A stretch of DNA of 64,000 bases from Pasteurellaceae bacterium Pebbles2 (GCA_023101505.1 LVZA01000001.1:124001-188000), one strand, 5' to 3'; positions 28,147-43,450 are shown, numbered from the stretch's first letter. Numbers and translations are program-made. Notes: generated from the letters alone by a model not told the origin.

Positions 28147-29118
28147 TTATCCTTTTGTTTTTGTGATGATTTGTTCTAAAAGTGCGGTCGCTTTTTGCCC
28201 AGAAATATGGGCTTCAACAGGCACATACCACCAATTTTGCTGTGCAAATTGACCGCACTTCACCGCATCTTTTTCAGTCATAAATAAGGGCTGTTCTTTG
28301 TCGAATTGACTAAATAATTCGGCATTATAGGCTTGATGATCTTGGAATGCTCTAGTGCTAATTAGCTCAATATTCAAACCCTGTAACATCGAGAAAAAAC
28401 GTTGCGGATTGCCAATACCTGCAATGGCAGAAACTTGTTTGAACGTGGTCAACTCTCGTTTTTCTTTTGTTACTAAATTAATCGCATAATGTGGCACTAA
28501 GTGCATTACTGCATCGCTATATTGATTTTCTGCACCATTGCTAATAACAAAATCAACGGAATTTAATCGTTCAGCACTCTCTCGTAATGCACCAGCAGGC
28601 AACAAAAAGCCATTGCCTAAGCCACGTTCAGCGTCCATTACCACAATTTCAATATCACGCTGCAATTTATAATGTTGCAAACCGTCGTCGCTAATAATCA
28701 CATCGCAAGGGAATTGGCGTAATAACAGTTCAATCGCTTGCTGGCGATTTGGCGAAATGCACACTGGTACGCCTGTGCGTTGAGCAATTAATAACGGTTC
28801 ATCGCCTGATTGAATCGGATCGTCTCCTACTTTGACTAAACGTGGGTAAACTTCTGATTTGCTGCCATAACCTCGAGAAATGACACCGCACTTTAAGCCA
28901 CGTTGCTGTAATTGTTCCACTAGCCAAATCGTTACTGGCGTTTTGCCATTGCCACCAACGGATAAATTGCCGACCACAACCACTGGCACGGGGGCTCGAT
29001 AAGATTTTAGAATATTTTGCTGAAATAGCCAGCGACGCACTACGCTCACTAGCCCAAATAGCCAAGAAAAAGGTAACAATAAATAAGCAATTTTTGAATT
29101 GGAATACCAGAAATTCAT
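28147..29118 (-). CDS. lpxK: Tetraacyldisaccharide 4'-kinase LpxK
   Basis: 323 residues. It phosphorylates the lipid A disaccharide at the 4' position. An N-terminal membrane helix is followed by the P-loop [35 protein letters not shown] and [19 protein letters not shown] are family signatures. Three uptake signals lie in the gene. It lies 64 bases after msbA. Confidence 0.95.
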   Translation of the reverse strand: MNFWYSNSKIAYLLLPFSWLFGLVSVVRRWLFQQNILKSYRAPVPVVVVGNLSVGGNGKTPVTIWLVEQLQQRGLKCGVISRGYGSKSEVYPRLVKVGDDPIQSGDEPLLIAQRTGVPVCISPNRQQAIELLLRQFPCDVIISDDGLQHYKLQRDIEIVVMDAERGLGNGFLLPAGALRESAERLNSVDFVISNGAENQYSDAVMHLVPHYAINLVTKEKRELTTFKQVSAIAGIGNPQRFFSMLQGLNIELISTRAFQDHQAYNAELFSQFDKEQPLFMTEKDAVKCGQFAQQNWWYVPVEAHISGQKATALLEQIITKTKG

Positions 29119-29148
29119 CGTTGTTCCTTTTAAGAGAAGATATTTTAT

Positions 29149-29171
29149 GGGGCACGTTTTGCCCCTTTTTT
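29149..29171 (+). terminator. Hairpin with plus-strand T run between msbA and lpxK
   Basis: Stem ggggc/gcccc then six T on the plus strand, although both neighbouring genes are on the minus strand. It could block antisense transcripts or be a plain hairpin in the msbA-lpxK message. Confidence 0.4.
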
Positions 29172-29182
29172 AATGAAAAAAC

Positions 29183-30931
29183 TTAATGTGAAAATTGCAT
29201 TGAATGAAGCTGTTTATATGCGCCATTTTGCGCTAAAAGTGCGGTGTGATTTCCTTGTTCTTTGATCTCACCGTGTTCAATCACAATAATTTCATCAGCA
29301 TTTTCGATGGTTGATAGACGGTGCGCAATCACTAAAACCGTGCGATCTTTTTGCAATTCTTCTAACGCTGCTTGAATTGCACGCTCTGATTCTGTATCTA
29401 ATGCCGATGTCGCTTCATCTAAAATCAGCACTGGCGAATTACGCAATAAAGCTCGAGCAATCGCCAAGCGTTGACGTTGTCCGCCTGATAGGCTTGCCCC
29501 ATTTTCGCCGATAACCGTATCCAAACCGTGTTCTAAGTTTTCAATAAATTCCATTGCGTGAGCGGCTTTTACTGCGGCGATAATCTGTTCACGCGTGTAT
29601 TTTTCGGTCGCTGCATAGGCAATATTATTCGCCACGGTGTCATTAAATAAATGTACTTGTTGCGACACTACCGAACATTGTTCACGCAAATTACTCAAGC
29701 GGTAGTCTTGAATATTCACGCCGTCTAACAAAATTTCGCCCTGTTCAATATCGTAAAATCGAGTTACTAAATTCGCAATAGTCGATTTGCCCGAACCCGA
29801 ACGCCCAACTAATGCAACGGTTTTTCCTTGTGGAATATCAAAAGAAAGATTTTTTAACGCTAACTCATCTTTGTTAGGATAAGAAAAACTCACATTTTTA
29901 AACCGCACTTCGCCTTTCGCACGAGCAATTTCATACTGTCCTTGATCTTTTTCGGTGTCTAAATCTAAAAATTCAAATAAGGTTTGGCAAGCCGCCATAC
30001 CACGTTGGAATTGGGAATTCACATTGGTTAATGATTTCAGCGGTCTCAACATCGCCATCATCGAAGAAAATACCACGGTGAACGATCCCGCCGTGAGTTC
30101 TTCACTCACTACTTCAGGAAACGTCGCCACATAAAGCACGGCAGACAAAGCAAAAGAAGCAATCAACTGAACAACACCATCAGCAATACCGTCGGCAGAC
30201 ACGATTTTCATTCCTTTGCGACGCATATCATTGCTTACTTCGTTAAAGCGTTTTTCTTCAATGGTTTGCCCACCAAAAGAAAGCACTACTTTATGTCCTT
30301 TCAACATTTGTTCTGTGGTGGTGGTTAATGCGCCCATACTATCTTGAATATTGCGGCTTAATTTGCGGAAACGCTTAGATACAATGCCGATTAAAATGCC
30401 GATAATCGGGGCTAATACGAATAACACCAGCGATAATTGCCAGCTGGTGTAAATCATTACCACGAAAAGAGAAATTAAATATGTGCCTTCTCGCACAATG
30501 GTAACTAATGCGCTAGAAGATGAACTGGCGACCATTTCGCTGTCGTAAGTTACACGAGAAAGCAAGCGTCCTGTAGGGTTTTGGTCGAAATAACCAACAG
30601 GCATATACATTAAATGTTTGAACAAGCGACGGCGCAAAGTCATTACCACTTTGCCTGACACCCAAGATAAACAATAGCTTGCTATATAGTTAGTGATGCC
30701 ACGGAATAAGACGAATAGCACCACTAGCACTGCCATTAATTTTAAAAATTGATGATCCGCTTGCCCGAAACCTTGGTCTAATAAAGGTTTTAATAAATAA
30801 ATCAAACCCGAATCCACTAATGCGTTTAACACAAGGGCAATGGCAGCGGCAATTAAACCTGATTTAAATGTGCTAATTGTCGGCCACAAGCGTTTAAAGG
30901 TTTTCAGGACGGAAATATCTTTTTCTTTCAT
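29183..30931 (-). CDS. msbA: Lipid A export ATP-binding/permease MsbA
   Basis: 582 residues, a half-size ABC exporter that flips lipid A-core across the inner membrane. Six membrane helices lie in residues ~20-310. The ATPase domain has Walker [10 protein letters not shown], signature [16 protein letters not shown] and Walker [13 protein letters not shown]. The neighbours lpxK and kdsB are in the same pathway. Confidence 0.96.
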   Translation of the reverse strand: MKEKDISVLKTFKRLWPTISTFKSGLIAAAIALVLNALVDSGLIYLLKPLLDQGFGQADHQFLKLMAVLVVLFVLFRGITNYIASYCLSWVSGKVVMTLRRRLFKHLMYMPVGYFDQNPTGRLLSRVTYDSEMVASSSSSALVTIVREGTYLISLFVVMIYTSWQLSLVLFVLAPIIGILIGIVSKRFRKLSRNIQDSMGALTTTTEQMLKGHKVVLSFGGQTIEEKRFNEVSNDMRRKGMKIVSADGIADGVVQLIASFALSAVLYVATFPEVVSEELTAGSFTVVFSSMMAMLRPLKSLTNVNSQFQRGMAACQTLFEFLDLDTEKDQGQYEIARAKGEVRFKNVSFSYPNKDELALKNLSFDIPQGKTVALVGRSGSGKSTIANLVTRFYDIEQGEILLDGVNIQDYRLSNLREQCSVVSQQVHLFNDTVANNIAYAATEKYTREQIIAAVKAAHAMEFIENLEHGLDTVIGENGASLSGGQRQRLAIARALLRNSPVLILDEATSALDTESERAIQAALEELQKDRTVLVIAHRLSTIENADEIIVIEHGEIKEQGNHTALLAQNGAYKQLHSMQFSH

Positions 30932-31001
30932 AATGTCATCTTCGCTTTAAAAATTGAGCGCATTGTACAATTTTTTGCGTCATTATCCAACTTAAACCCG
31001 T

Positions 31002-33461
31002 TTAATCGCCATTTTTAGCCGTGTTTTTCGCCAATGTTTCCGCCATTATCATTTGGCTAAACCAAGGACTATAAGCATTTCTCGCTTGAATGATCTTCAT
31101 TTTGCCTTGCTTAAAATGTGCCGAAATTTGCCCCGAAACTGCGGTATTATACACCGCACTTTTGGCTCGCATTAAACGCTCAACCACCGTTTTATTTGGA
31201 AAATGCCAAGGATTCCAACGCCCAGACGACACCAACGCCACTTGCGGTTTAATCTGCGCCACCAGCCTTTCACCCGTAGAAGTTTTGCTACCGTGATGCC
31301 CCACTTGCAGCAACTTCACTGGGGCTAATTGTGACAAGATTTGGTTTTCGGTGGCAATATCGACATCGCCTGTTAATAAAAGGCGATTGGCATATTGATC
31401 TTGCACCAATAGCACGCAAGAATGGGCATTTTCAGCTCTTTCCACTATTTGGGAGGGCGATAAGGCTTGAATCTGCAACCCTTGCCAATGCCATTGAGCC
31501 CCTACGATGCAAAAACTGCGGTGCTTTTCTTGATAGTTTTGCGTGGAACTACTGATCAATGTCGCTTGCGGAAAGGCGTTAAAAATTGCTTTTGCGCCCC
31601 CTGAATGATCGTTATCATCGTGGCTAATCACCACATAATCCAAGCTAATGCCTTGCCGTTGTAAATAAGGCAAAATTTCGATTTCCGCCATTGAGCCGTC
31701 CGCCCAGCTTGCACCTGTGTCATATAAAATCCCCCGTTGATTTGCCACAATTAAGGTTGCCAACCCCTGTCCGACATCTAAGGTTTCCACTCGCCAATCG
31801 CTTTGTTCAACATAATTTAAGGCACTTTTTCCTAAACAAACGCAGATAAATCCAACTAATACACATTGCCAACGCCAATAAATATTGGGGGCTAAAGTGC
31901 GGTCTGTTTTTAACGAGAAATAACGTGGACGTTTTTGATATAACCACGTTGAAGATGTGGAATGTTGCTTAGGCTTTTTGTGCAACAGCCACACTAAACC
32001 GCACATTATCAAGGCTAACATCACACTAAGCATCTGACTTTGTTGCGCCGATAAATTAAGCCAACCGCGCTGAAAAAAGGTTAATAATTGCGTTATTTGA
32101 TCTGCCAAAAAATCGGCGATTTGCCAACTAGAAAATTCGCCTTGGCTTAATACTGCCACCAGCACCACTGGCACAAGCAAAAAGCTATATAAAGGCACGA
32201 TCAGCAAATTGGCGAAAAATCCGTGTAATGAAAAACCTGCAAATAGGGCTAATTGAATGGGCGTGAATAAACAAAATAAGCCGAGTTGCAAATGAAATAA
32301 CGCAAAAATCCACCGCACTTTTGCGCTTAATCGTTGCCCTCGCCATTCTAGCCGATTTAAAGGGAAGATTTGATACCACGAGATTAAGCAGCCCACCGCT
32401 CCAACGGATAACCAAAAGCTGGCGGATAAAATCATCAGCGGATCGCACAATAATAGCAAAGCAATAACTCGAAAATAAAGCTGCCAAGCGGTGTAATAAA
32501 CTCGCCCGAAACGGCATAAAAACACCACGGCTAACGCTAACATTGCTCGAAAAGTAGGAATGGCAAATCCTGCTAATTCTGCGTACAAAAAAGCTAATAG
32601 CAATCCACTCAACAGCGGAAATAGGGGCGAAATCCACCTTGTCGGCAAAATATATTGCACCGCTCGCCCAAACCAAAAGCCCAATGCCATCGCCAAGCCA
32701 ATATGCAAACCTGAAATCGCAATTAAATGGGCGGTGTTGGTTTGCTGATATAATTGCCACGTTGGCGTAGGCAGCCAAGCTCGCTCGCCAAAACCTAATG
32801 CCAACAATAAGCCTTGCTGCGCTAAGCCTGTAGTTTGTTGTAAACTTTGTGCAAAACGTTGCTCTCGCCACGAAAAATCTTCGCTAATTTTCACCGCACT
32901 TTTAACACTCGCCCAAGCGTGAATATGCTTAGAAAAGTACCACGCCTGCCGATCAAATCCCCCTTGATTTAAGCGAGAAGATATGGGTCTAAGTTGCAAT
33001 TCCCCCTGCCAAATTTCCCCTAATTGGGGTACTTGTTCAACTTTCCAACTGGCATAAATTCGCTTTGCCGCCAGTGTCGGTGTCGCTTGAGTTTGTAACA
33101 CAACAGCTTGATAGCCTTGTTGATGATGAATTTCAACAATGCGAAATTTCGCCTGCATTTTTTGTGTGGGAATTTGTGCAGATTGCAACGCATTCAATGC
33201 TGTTTGATGAGCATAAGCTAAGCAAATAAAGAATATAGCACATCGAAAAAGCCACACCGCCGTGCGTCGCCACGCCCAATAATTAAGCAATAACGCACAG
33301 ACAGCCAAGCTCAATGCAATCAATCCTGCGGTTAGGTTGGGCAATAAAAAATCCGTGGGCAAAAAGCAAAGTGTGCCTATTGCTAAAATAAAGCAATAAA
33401 TAATGTTATCAAAGGAAATTAGTTTTATGCTTAATTTCTCTGCGATTTCTGTTCGCCCCAT
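31002..33461 (-). CDS. comEC: DNA internalization channel ComEC (Rec2)
   Basis: 819 residues. ComEC carries one DNA strand across the inner membrane in natural transformation. The N-terminal OB-like region is followed by the Competence domain with many helices (HLIAISGLHIGLAMALGFWF) and a C-terminal metallo-beta-lactamase-like domain (VVISHDDNDHSGG, LLTGDVDIATE, LLQVGHHGSKTST). It is called rec2 in Haemophilus and keeps its place before msbA. A CRP-S-like site lies upstream. Its presence fits the many uptake signals in the window. Confidence 0.95.
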   Translation of the reverse strand: MGRTEIAEKLSIKLISFDNIIYCFILAIGTLCFLPTDFLLPNLTAGLIALSLAVCALLLNYWAWRRTAVWLFRCAIFFICLAYAHQTALNALQSAQIPTQKMQAKFRIVEIHHQQGYQAVVLQTQATPTLAAKRIYASWKVEQVPQLGEIWQGELQLRPISSRLNQGGFDRQAWYFSKHIHAWASVKSAVKISEDFSWREQRFAQSLQQTTGLAQQGLLLALGFGERAWLPTPTWQLYQQTNTAHLIAISGLHIGLAMALGFWFGRAVQYILPTRWISPLFPLLSGLLLAFLYAELAGFAIPTFRAMLALAVVFLCRFGRVYYTAWQLYFRVIALLLLCDPLMILSASFWLSVGAVGCLISWYQIFPLNRLEWRGQRLSAKVRWIFALFHLQLGLFCLFTPIQLALFAGFSLHGFFANLLIVPLYSFLLVPVVLVAVLSQGEFSSWQIADFLADQITQLLTFFQRGWLNLSAQQSQMLSVMLALIMCGLVWLLHKKPKQHSTSSTWLYQKRPRYFSLKTDRTLAPNIYWRWQCVLVGFICVCLGKSALNYVEQSDWRVETLDVGQGLATLIVANQRGILYDTGASWADGSMAEIEILPYLQRQGISLDYVVISHDDNDHSGGAKAIFNAFPQATLISSSTQNYQEKHRSFCIVGAQWHWQGLQIQALSPSQIVERAENAHSCVLLVQDQYANRLLLTGDVDIATENQILSQLAPVKLLQVGHHGSKTSTGERLVAQIKPQVALVSSGRWNPWHFPNKTVVERLMRAKSAVYNTAVSGQISAHFKQGKMKIIQARNAYSPWFSQMIMAETLAKNTAKNGD

Positions 33462-33548
33462 ATTCCTAAAATCGACTGCCTATATAATTGAAAAAAACTG
33501 ACGGAGATTAGGGCAAAAAGCGGTGAATTTAAAAATCTTTTTTTACCG

Positions 33549-33570
33549 TTTTGGAATGCAGATCACAAAA
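33549..33570 (-). promoter_or_regulatory. Candidate CRP/CRP-S (competence) site upstream of comEC
   Basis: On the minus strand TTTTGTGATCTGCATTCCAAAA resembles the 22-base competence site TTTTGCGATCT with its mirrored half; the second half is weaker. A TTTAAAT box about 32 bases further on would place it at the usual activator position. It also lies upstream of dksA on the other strand, so the target is an inference. Confidence 0.45.
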
Positions 33571-33747
33571 TAATGTAAAGAGAATGTAAAGATCGATGGT
33601 TTAATTCAATTTTATTTGCTTATTTATCCAACTTCTGTTATTTATATCGCCTTTCAAAAATACCTTACATTTTTTATACGGTATTTTATCGTGTTTGGCG
33701 CAAAAGATGGATCGCACAGACAGACGTAATATTGATTGGAGAAAAAA

Positions 33748-34194
33748 ATGACAAACACAACCAAAGCTACTTTAAGTCTGCTCGCATTAGCGGGTGTTTC
33801 GCCATATAAAGAAAAGAAAGGCGAAGAATATATGAACGAAAATCAAATCGCTCATTTTCGTAAAATCTTAGAAGCGTGGCACACTCAAATTGTTGATGAA
33901 GCAAGTCGTACTGTTTCTCATATGCAAGATGAAGCGGCTAATTTCCCCGATCCTGCTGATCGTGCCACTCAAGAAGAAGAATTTAGCCTTGAATTGCGTG
34001 CTCGTGATCGTGAACGTAAATTAATGAAGAAAATTGAAAGTACATTGAAAAAATTGGATACCGAAGATTTTGGCTATTGCGATTCTTGCGGCGTGGAAAT
34101 TGGTATCCGTCGTTTAGAAGCTCGCCCAACGGCAGACCTTTGTATTGACTGCAAAACCCTTGCCGAAGTGCGTGAAAAACAAATGGGCTTTTAA
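33748..34194 (+). CDS. dksA: RNA polymerase-binding transcription factor DksA
   Basis: 148 residues from ATG 33748 ([17 protein letters not shown]) with GGAGAA upstream; a TTG at 33736 overlaps the ribosome site. DksA works with ppGpp in the polymerase secondary channel. The coiled coil spans about residues 30-105 with the tip region [12 protein letters not shown], followed by a zinc finger ([20 protein letters not shown] to CIDC). Confidence 0.96.
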   Translation: MTNTTKATLSLLALAGVSPYKEKKGEEYMNENQIAHFRKILEAWHTQIVDEASRTVSHMQDEAANFPDPADRATQEEEFSLELRARDRERKLMKKIESTLKKLDTEDFGYCDSCGVEIGIRRLEARPTADLCIDCKTLAEVREKQMGF

Positions 34195-34267
34195 TTAACT
34201 CACTCTCAAGCCAGTCTATCAAGGGCGCATTATTTATGCGTCCTCAGTTTTATTTGCGGAGTTTATT

Positions 34268-35770
34268 ATTTTTACTTATATCAAAAATTTGTTGAGCTCA
34301 AAAAATAAAAAACCAGCTCAAACAAGCCAAAGCACAAGAACAGAGCCTCCATTACAACGCTCGGCTCACTCGTCGGCGATGCCCCCAAAATCGTCTAAAA
34401 ATGCACCGCACTTTGGGCATTCAAGCCAGCAAGATTTCAATAAATATAAAATAAAAGCGAACTCTTTGGGCATTCATTCTCGCCAATTTAGCCGAAATGC
34501 TTTAACCGTGGTGGAAAAACTCAACCGACACGGCTACGAAGCCTATATTGTCGGCGGTTGTTTGCGTGATTTATTACTGGGCAAAACCCCAAAAGATTTT
34601 GATGTCGCCACCAATGCTCGTCCTGAACAAGTGCAAGCAATTTTCCAACGCCAATGCCGTTTAGTGGGGCGTCGTTTCCGCCTAGCGCATATTATGTTTG
34701 GACGTGATGTGATTGAAGTAGCGACCTTTCGTGCCAGCCATTCAAGCCATCATTCTGAAAATCACGCCAAACAAAGTGAACAAGGAATGTTATTGCGAGA
34801 TAATGTTTATGGCACGTTAGAGCAAGATGCAGAACGCCGTGATTTCACCGTCAATGCGCTTTATTACAGCCCGAAAGAAAATCTGATTTACGATTTCTAT
34901 CACGGCATTGACGATTTAAAAGCAGGAAAATTAAGCCTCATTGGCGATCCTATCACTCGTTATCAAGAAGATCCCGTGCGTATGTTGCGTGCGATCCGTT
35001 TTATGGCGAAATTGGATATGTTCTTAGACAAAGCCAGCGATAAGCCGATTCGTGAACTTGCACCATTGTTGAAAAACATTCCGCCTGCTCGTCTATTTGA
35101 TGAAAGCCTAAAATTGTTGCAAACAGGCGCTGGAGTAAAAACGTATCAGTTATTGCGAGAATATCATCTATTTGAGCAATTATTCCCCGCATTAATGCCT
35201 TATTTCACCGAAAAAGGCGACAGTTTTGCCGAGCGTATGGTGTTTACAGCGTTAAATTCTACTGATGAACGTATTGCCGATAATTTGCGAGTAAACCCAG
35301 CATTTTTATTTGCGGCTTTCTTTTGGTATCCACTGCGTGAAAAAGTGGATATTTTGAAAAATGAAGGTGGTTTAAATAATTATGATGCTTATGCTTTAGC
35401 CAGCAATGAAATTTTAGATTTATTATGTGGTGCATTAGCCGCGCCACGCCGTCATACTGCCGTTGTGCGAGATATTTGGTTATTGCAATTACAGCTACTC
35501 AAGCGCACAGGCAAAGCACCTGAACGATTAATTGCGCAACCGAAATTCCGTGCAGCTTACGATTTATTAGCGATGCGAGCGGAAATTGAGGGCGGTGAAA
35601 GTATTGAGTTAGTGAAATGGTGGCACGAATATCAATTTAGTAATACCCAGCAGCGAGATGATTTGGTTCACGAGCAAAATAAAATTACGCCAAATCCCAA
35701 AAAACGCAGCTATCGTGCACGTCGCAAACAGCGCAAAACGACGACAGCAAGTAATAAAGCAGCAAATTAA
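34268..35770 (+). CDS. pcnB: Poly(A) polymerase I PcnB, probable AUU start
   Basis: About 500 residues. From ATT at 34268 the protein reads (M)FTYIKNLLSSKNKKP, aligning with the E. coli start MFTRVANF; GCGGAG lies 6 bases before it. E. coli pcnB is known to use AUU. The first ordinary-type alternative is TTG 34289. PcnB adds poly(A) tails to RNA 3' ends. The nucleotidyltransferase motif is YIVGGCLRDLLLGKTPKDFDV (G-G with the D-x-D Asp pair), then GRRFRLAHIMFG and RRDFTVNALYY. The C-terminal tail is basic. Followed by folK after 9 bases. Confidence 0.93.
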   Translation: MFTYIKNLLSSKNKKPAQTSQSTRTEPPLQRSAHSSAMPPKSSKNAPHFGHSSQQDFNKYKIKANSLGIHSRQFSRNALTVVEKLNRHGYEAYIVGGCLRDLLLGKTPKDFDVATNARPEQVQAIFQRQCRLVGRRFRLAHIMFGRDVIEVATFRASHSSHHSENHAKQSEQGMLLRDNVYGTLEQDAERRDFTVNALYYSPKENLIYDFYHGIDDLKAGKLSLIGDPITRYQEDPVRMLRAIRFMAKLDMFLDKASDKPIRELAPLLKNIPPARLFDESLKLLQTGAGVKTYQLLREYHLFEQLFPALMPYFTEKGDSFAERMVFTALNSTDERIADNLRVNPAFLFAAFFWYPLREKVDILKNEGGLNNYDAYALASNEILDLLCGALAAPRRHTAVVRDIWLLQLQLLKRTGKAPERLIAQPKFRAAYDLLAMRAEIEGGESIELVKWWHEYQFSNTQQRDDLVHEQNKITPNPKKRSYRARRKQRKTTTASNKAAN

Positions 35771-35779
35771 GGAATACAA

Positions 35780-36259
35780 ATGGCAATCGCTTATATCGCT
35801 TTGGGCAGTAATTTGAATACGCCAGTTGAGCAGCTCAACACGGCATTGCAGACAATGGCAAACTTACCACACACAACGCTGTTGGCGCAAAGTTCTTTTT
35901 ATCAAAGCAAGCCACTAGGCCCACAAGATCAACCTGATTATGTGAATGCCGTTGCTTGCCTTGAAACTACGCTTGCACCGTTGGAGCTGTTAGACGCATT
36001 GCAAAAAATTGAAAATGAACAAGGGCGTGTGCGTTTGCGCCGTTGGGGTGAACGTACACTGGATTTAGATATACTGCTGTATGACAATTTGGTGATGCAA
36101 AGCGAACGATTAACTATTCCGCATTACGATATGCATAACCGAGAGTTCGTTATTGTGCCATTATTTGAGATTGCGCCTGATTTGGCGTTGCCAAATGGAC
36201 AAAAAATATCCGACCAGTACGAAAAATTTAAAAAACATCAAATGAATGTTTGCAATTAA
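35780..36259 (+). CDS. folK: 2-amino-4-hydroxy-6-hydroxymethyldihydropteridine pyrophosphokinase
   Basis: 159 residues. It transfers pyrophosphate from ATP to the pterin in folate synthesis. Motifs: AYIALGSNLNTPVEQL, QSSFYQSKPLGPQDQPDYVN, and RRWGERTLDLDILLYDN with the two metal-binding Asp. Coupled to pcnB, as in E. coli. Confidence 0.96.
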   Translation: MAIAYIALGSNLNTPVEQLNTALQTMANLPHTTLLAQSSFYQSKPLGPQDQPDYVNAVACLETTLAPLELLDALQKIENEQGRVRLRRWGERTLDLDILLYDNLVMQSERLTIPHYDMHNREFVIVPLFEIAPDLALPNGQKISDQYEKFKKHQMNVCN

Positions 36260-36383
36260 AAATAAATGCGTTTAGAATACATCACATCTTAAGTAGTCCC
36301 TAATGCTTAAGGTAACTTTACTTAGTTATGATTCCAAAATTAAGTGAAAAATTTTATTTCATAAATCCTAAACATCCCTAATG

Positions 36384-36410
36384 AAAATGCAACCGCAAGG
36401 TTGCATTTTT
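36384..36410 (+). terminator. folK terminator
   Basis: Stem aaaatgcaacc/ggttgcatttt with GCAA tetraloop and T run, about 125 bases after the folK stop. The gap 36260-36545 otherwise holds a lone uptake signal (about 36438) and no gene that I can see. Confidence 0.85.
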
Positions 36411-36545
36411 TATCTCTAGCAAAAATATAAAAAAATCCACCGCACTTTTTATTTACTTGTAAATTTCGTTCATTTACACCTATAAAAAAAACCATAAAAC
36501 TGCTAGAATAATCCATTTAATAGCTTTAAATAGTAATTTCAACTT

Positions 36546-40480
<3,935 letters not shown>

Positions 40481-40520
40481 ACTGCGGTGTAAAATTTAAT
40501 AATTTCAAGATGATAGAAAA

Positions 40521-42785
40521 ATGAGCGAAATAAATTACGAAGGCATCGAACAAATGCCACTCCGCACTTTTACTGAAAGTGCTTATTTAAATTACTCAAT
40601 GTATGTGATTATGGATCGTGCATTGCCTTTTATTGGCGACGGTCTAAAACCTGTGCAACGCCGCATTGTGTATGCGATGTCAGAATTGGGCTTGAATGCC
40701 ACCGCAAAATACAAAAAATCGGCTCGTACCGTGGGTGATGTGTTAGGTAAATTCCACCCGCACGGCGACAGCGCGTGTTATGAAGCGATGGTGCTAATGG
40801 CACAGCCGTTTTCTTATCGCTATCCTTTGGTGGACGGTCAAGGTAACTGGGGAGCGGCTGATGAGCCAAAATCCTTTGCTGCAATGCGTTATACCGAATC
40901 TCGTTTATCGAAAATTGCTGAAATTTTGCTCGGGGAACTTGGGCAAGGCACGGTAGATTATCAGCCAAACTTCGACGGCACGTTGCAAGAGCCACAATAT
41001 TTGCCCGCTCGCTTGCCACATATTTTATTAAACGGTACAACGGGGATTGCCGTGGGTATGGCGACAGATATTCCGCCACATAATGTCAACGAAATCGCTG
41101 ACGCTGCGGTAATGCTGTTGGAAAATCCGAAAGCGACATTAGATGATTTATTAACCATTGTACAAGGCCCTGATTTCCCAACTGAAGCCGAAATTATCAC
41201 GCCGAAAAGTGAATTGCGTAAGCTCTACGAACAAGGTCGTGGCTCAATAAAAATGCGTGCAGCGTGGAAAAAAGAAGACGGTGAAATCATCATTACGGCT
41301 GTGCCGCACCAATCTTCACCAAGCAAAATTCAAACGCAAATCGCAGATCAGATGAATGCAAAAAAATTACCAATGCTTGAAGATATGCGTGATGAAGCGG
41401 ATCAGGATAACCCAGTGCGAATTGTGCTCGTGCCACGTTCTAATCGTGTTGATGTTGATGCGTTAATGGCACATTTATTTGCCACGACCGATCTTGAACG
41501 CAATTACCGTGTCAATATGAATATGATCGGTTTGGATCACAAGCCAGCAGTGAAAAACTTGCTACAAATTCTCACTGAATGGCTGCAATTCCGCCGCACC
41601 ACGGTTACTCGTCGCTTGCGTTATCGTTTAGATAAAGTGCTTTCTCGCCTACATATTTTACAAGGTTTAATGATTGCCTTTTTAAATATCGACGAAGTGA
41701 TTGAAATTATTCGTAATGAAGATGATGCCAAAGCGGTGTTAATGGCTCGTTTTAATTTAAGCGATGAGCAAGCTGAAGCAATTTTGAACTTACGTTTACG
41801 CCACTTAGCGAAATTAGAAGAACACGAATTACAAGCAGAGCAAGCGAAACTTGAAGAAGAACGCCAACAACTGGAAGAATTACTCGGCTCAGAACGTCGT
41901 TTAAATACCTTAATCAAAAAAGAAATCCAGCAAGATGCCAAAACTTACGCCAGCCCACGCCGCTCACCATTGGTGGAACGTGCGGAAGCGAAAGCGATTT
42001 CTGAAGCGGAAATGATGCCTGCCGAAGCGGTAACTGTGATTTTATCAGAAATGGGCTGGGTGCGTTGTGCTAAAGGGCACGACATTGATGTTACAGGGTT
42101 AAGCTACAAAGCAGGCGATAAATACCTCTCACACGCTCACGGCAAAAGCAATCAACCTGCCGTCTTTATTGATAGCACAGGACGAAGCTATGCACTCGAT
42201 CCGTTAAGTTTACCATCGGCTCGAAGCCAAGGTGAACCATTAACGGGCAAACTCAGCCTACCAGCGGGAGCAAATGTAGAACAAGTGCTGATTGAAAATG
42301 AAAATCAAGCCTTGCTTATGGCATCTGATGCAGGCTATGGCTTTATTTGTAAATTTGACGATCTCGTGGCTCGCAACAAAGCTGGCAAAGCGGTAATCAG
42401 CTTGCCTGAAAATGCAAAAGTGCTCGCACCACAAATCATCAAAAATGACACCGCACTTTTAGTCGCTCTCACTCAAGCTGGCAGAATGCTCATTTTCCCA
42501 GTGCAAGATTTGCCAACGCTTGCCAAAGGTAAAGGCAATAAAATCGTGAGCATCGCTAGCGGAGATGCAAAAGCAGGCAAAGATTTGCTGGTGAAATTAC
42601 TCCTTATCAGCGAACACGCCAGCCTAATTTTCCATTCGGGCAAACGTAAAATTACGTTGAAACCTGAAGATTTGCAAAAATTCCGCGCAGAACGTGGACG
42701 TAAAGGTTCTAGTCTGCCGAGAGGTTTACACACTGGCGTAGAAATCGAAGTGGTTGAACCGCAGATTGAAAATACCAATCCATAA
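40521..42785 (+). CDS. parC: DNA topoisomerase IV subunit A
   Basis: 754 residues. The active Tyr is Y124 in [10 protein letters not shown]. The quinolone region reads [15 protein letters not shown] with Ser84 and Glu88, the sensitive-type residues. The C-terminal beta-pinwheel starts around 500 ([13 protein letters not shown]). It starts 40 bases after parE and forms the heterotetramer with it. Confidence 0.97.
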   Translation: MSEINYEGIEQMPLRTFTESAYLNYSMYVIMDRALPFIGDGLKPVQRRIVYAMSELGLNATAKYKKSARTVGDVLGKFHPHGDSACYEAMVLMAQPFSYRYPLVDGQGNWGAADEPKSFAAMRYTESRLSKIAEILLGELGQGTVDYQPNFDGTLQEPQYLPARLPHILLNGTTGIAVGMATDIPPHNVNEIADAAVMLLENPKATLDDLLTIVQGPDFPTEAEIITPKSELRKLYEQGRGSIKMRAAWKKEDGEIIITAVPHQSSPSKIQTQIADQMNAKKLPMLEDMRDEADQDNPVRIVLVPRSNRVDVDALMAHLFATTDLERNYRVNMNMIGLDHKPAVKNLLQILTEWLQFRRTTVTRRLRYRLDKVLSRLHILQGLMIAFLNIDEVIEIIRNEDDAKAVLMARFNLSDEQAEAILNLRLRHLAKLEEHELQAEQAKLEEERQQLEELLGSERRLNTLIKKEIQQDAKTYASPRRSPLVERAEAKAISEAEMMPAEAVTVILSEMGWVRCAKGHDIDVTGLSYKAGDKYLSHAHGKSNQPAVFIDSTGRSYALDPLSLPSARSQGEPLTGKLSLPAGANVEQVLIENENQALLMASDAGYGFICKFDDLVARNKAGKAVISLPENAKVLAPQIIKNDTALLVALTQAGRMLIFPVQDLPTLAKGKGNKIVSIASGDAKAGKDLLVKLLLISEHASLIFHSGKRKITLKPEDLQKFRAERGRKGSSLPRGLHTGVEIEVVEPQIENTNP

Positions 42786-42790
42786 AATAA

Positions 42791-42819
42791 AAAATAGGGG
42801 CAATTCGCCTCTATTTTTT
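42791..42819 (+). terminator. parC terminator
   Basis: Stem aaaataggggc/gcctctatttt with one wobble pair and T run. Confidence 0.75.
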
Positions 42820-42883
42820 CATTCCAAAAGCACGAAATATGTTTTAGAATAAACATATCTTCAACGCCGTAGAGCAACTCCCT

Positions 42884-43438
42884 ATGAAATTAAACATTCC
42901 AACATTCCTGACATTGTTTCGCTTGGTGCTAATTCCATTCTTTATCATCGCCTTTTACTTGCCTTTTGATTGGTCGCCTTTTGCCGCCACAGCGATTTTT
43001 TTCGTCGCTTCCGTTACCGATTGGTTCGACGGTTATCTCGCACGAAAATGGAAACAAACTACTCGCTTTGGCGCATTTTTAGATCCCGTGGCGGACAAAG
43101 TCATTGTTGCCGCCGCCCTTGTTTTAGTGGTTGAATATTACCACGCCTTTTGGATCAGCATTCCTGCCATTATTATGATCGCTCGTGAAATTATTATTTC
43201 CGCTTTGCGTGAATGGATGGCTGAAATCGGCAGCCGTACGACCGTTGCAGTTTCGTGGGTCGGCAAAGTCAAAACCACCGCTCAAATGTTTGCGCTCGGC
43301 GGATTGCTCTGGCGCTACAACCAACTAATGGAAATTGCCGCCATTATCTTACTTTATATTGCTGCCATTCTCACAATTTGGTCAATGATGCAATATTTAA
43401 AAGCCGCCAAAGAGCCACTGTTACACGGCGATGAATAA
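42884..43438 (+). CDS. pgsA: Phosphatidylglycerophosphate synthase
   Basis: 184 residues with four to five membrane helices. It joins CDP-diacylglycerol and glycerol 3-phosphate. The CDP-alcohol phosphotransferase signature is complete: [20 protein letters not shown] followed by LDPVADK. PgpA (9.9 kb) acts next in the pathway. Confidence 0.96.
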   Translation: MKLNIPTFLTLFRLVLIPFFIIAFYLPFDWSPFAATAIFFVASVTDWFDGYLARKWKQTTRFGAFLDPVADKVIVAAALVLVVEYYHAFWISIPAIIMIAREIIISALREWMAEIGSRTTVAVSWVGKVKTTAQMFALGGLLWRYNQLMEIAAIILLYIAAILTIWSMMQYLKAAKEPLLHGDE

Positions 43439-43450
43439 AACTTCTTAAAA

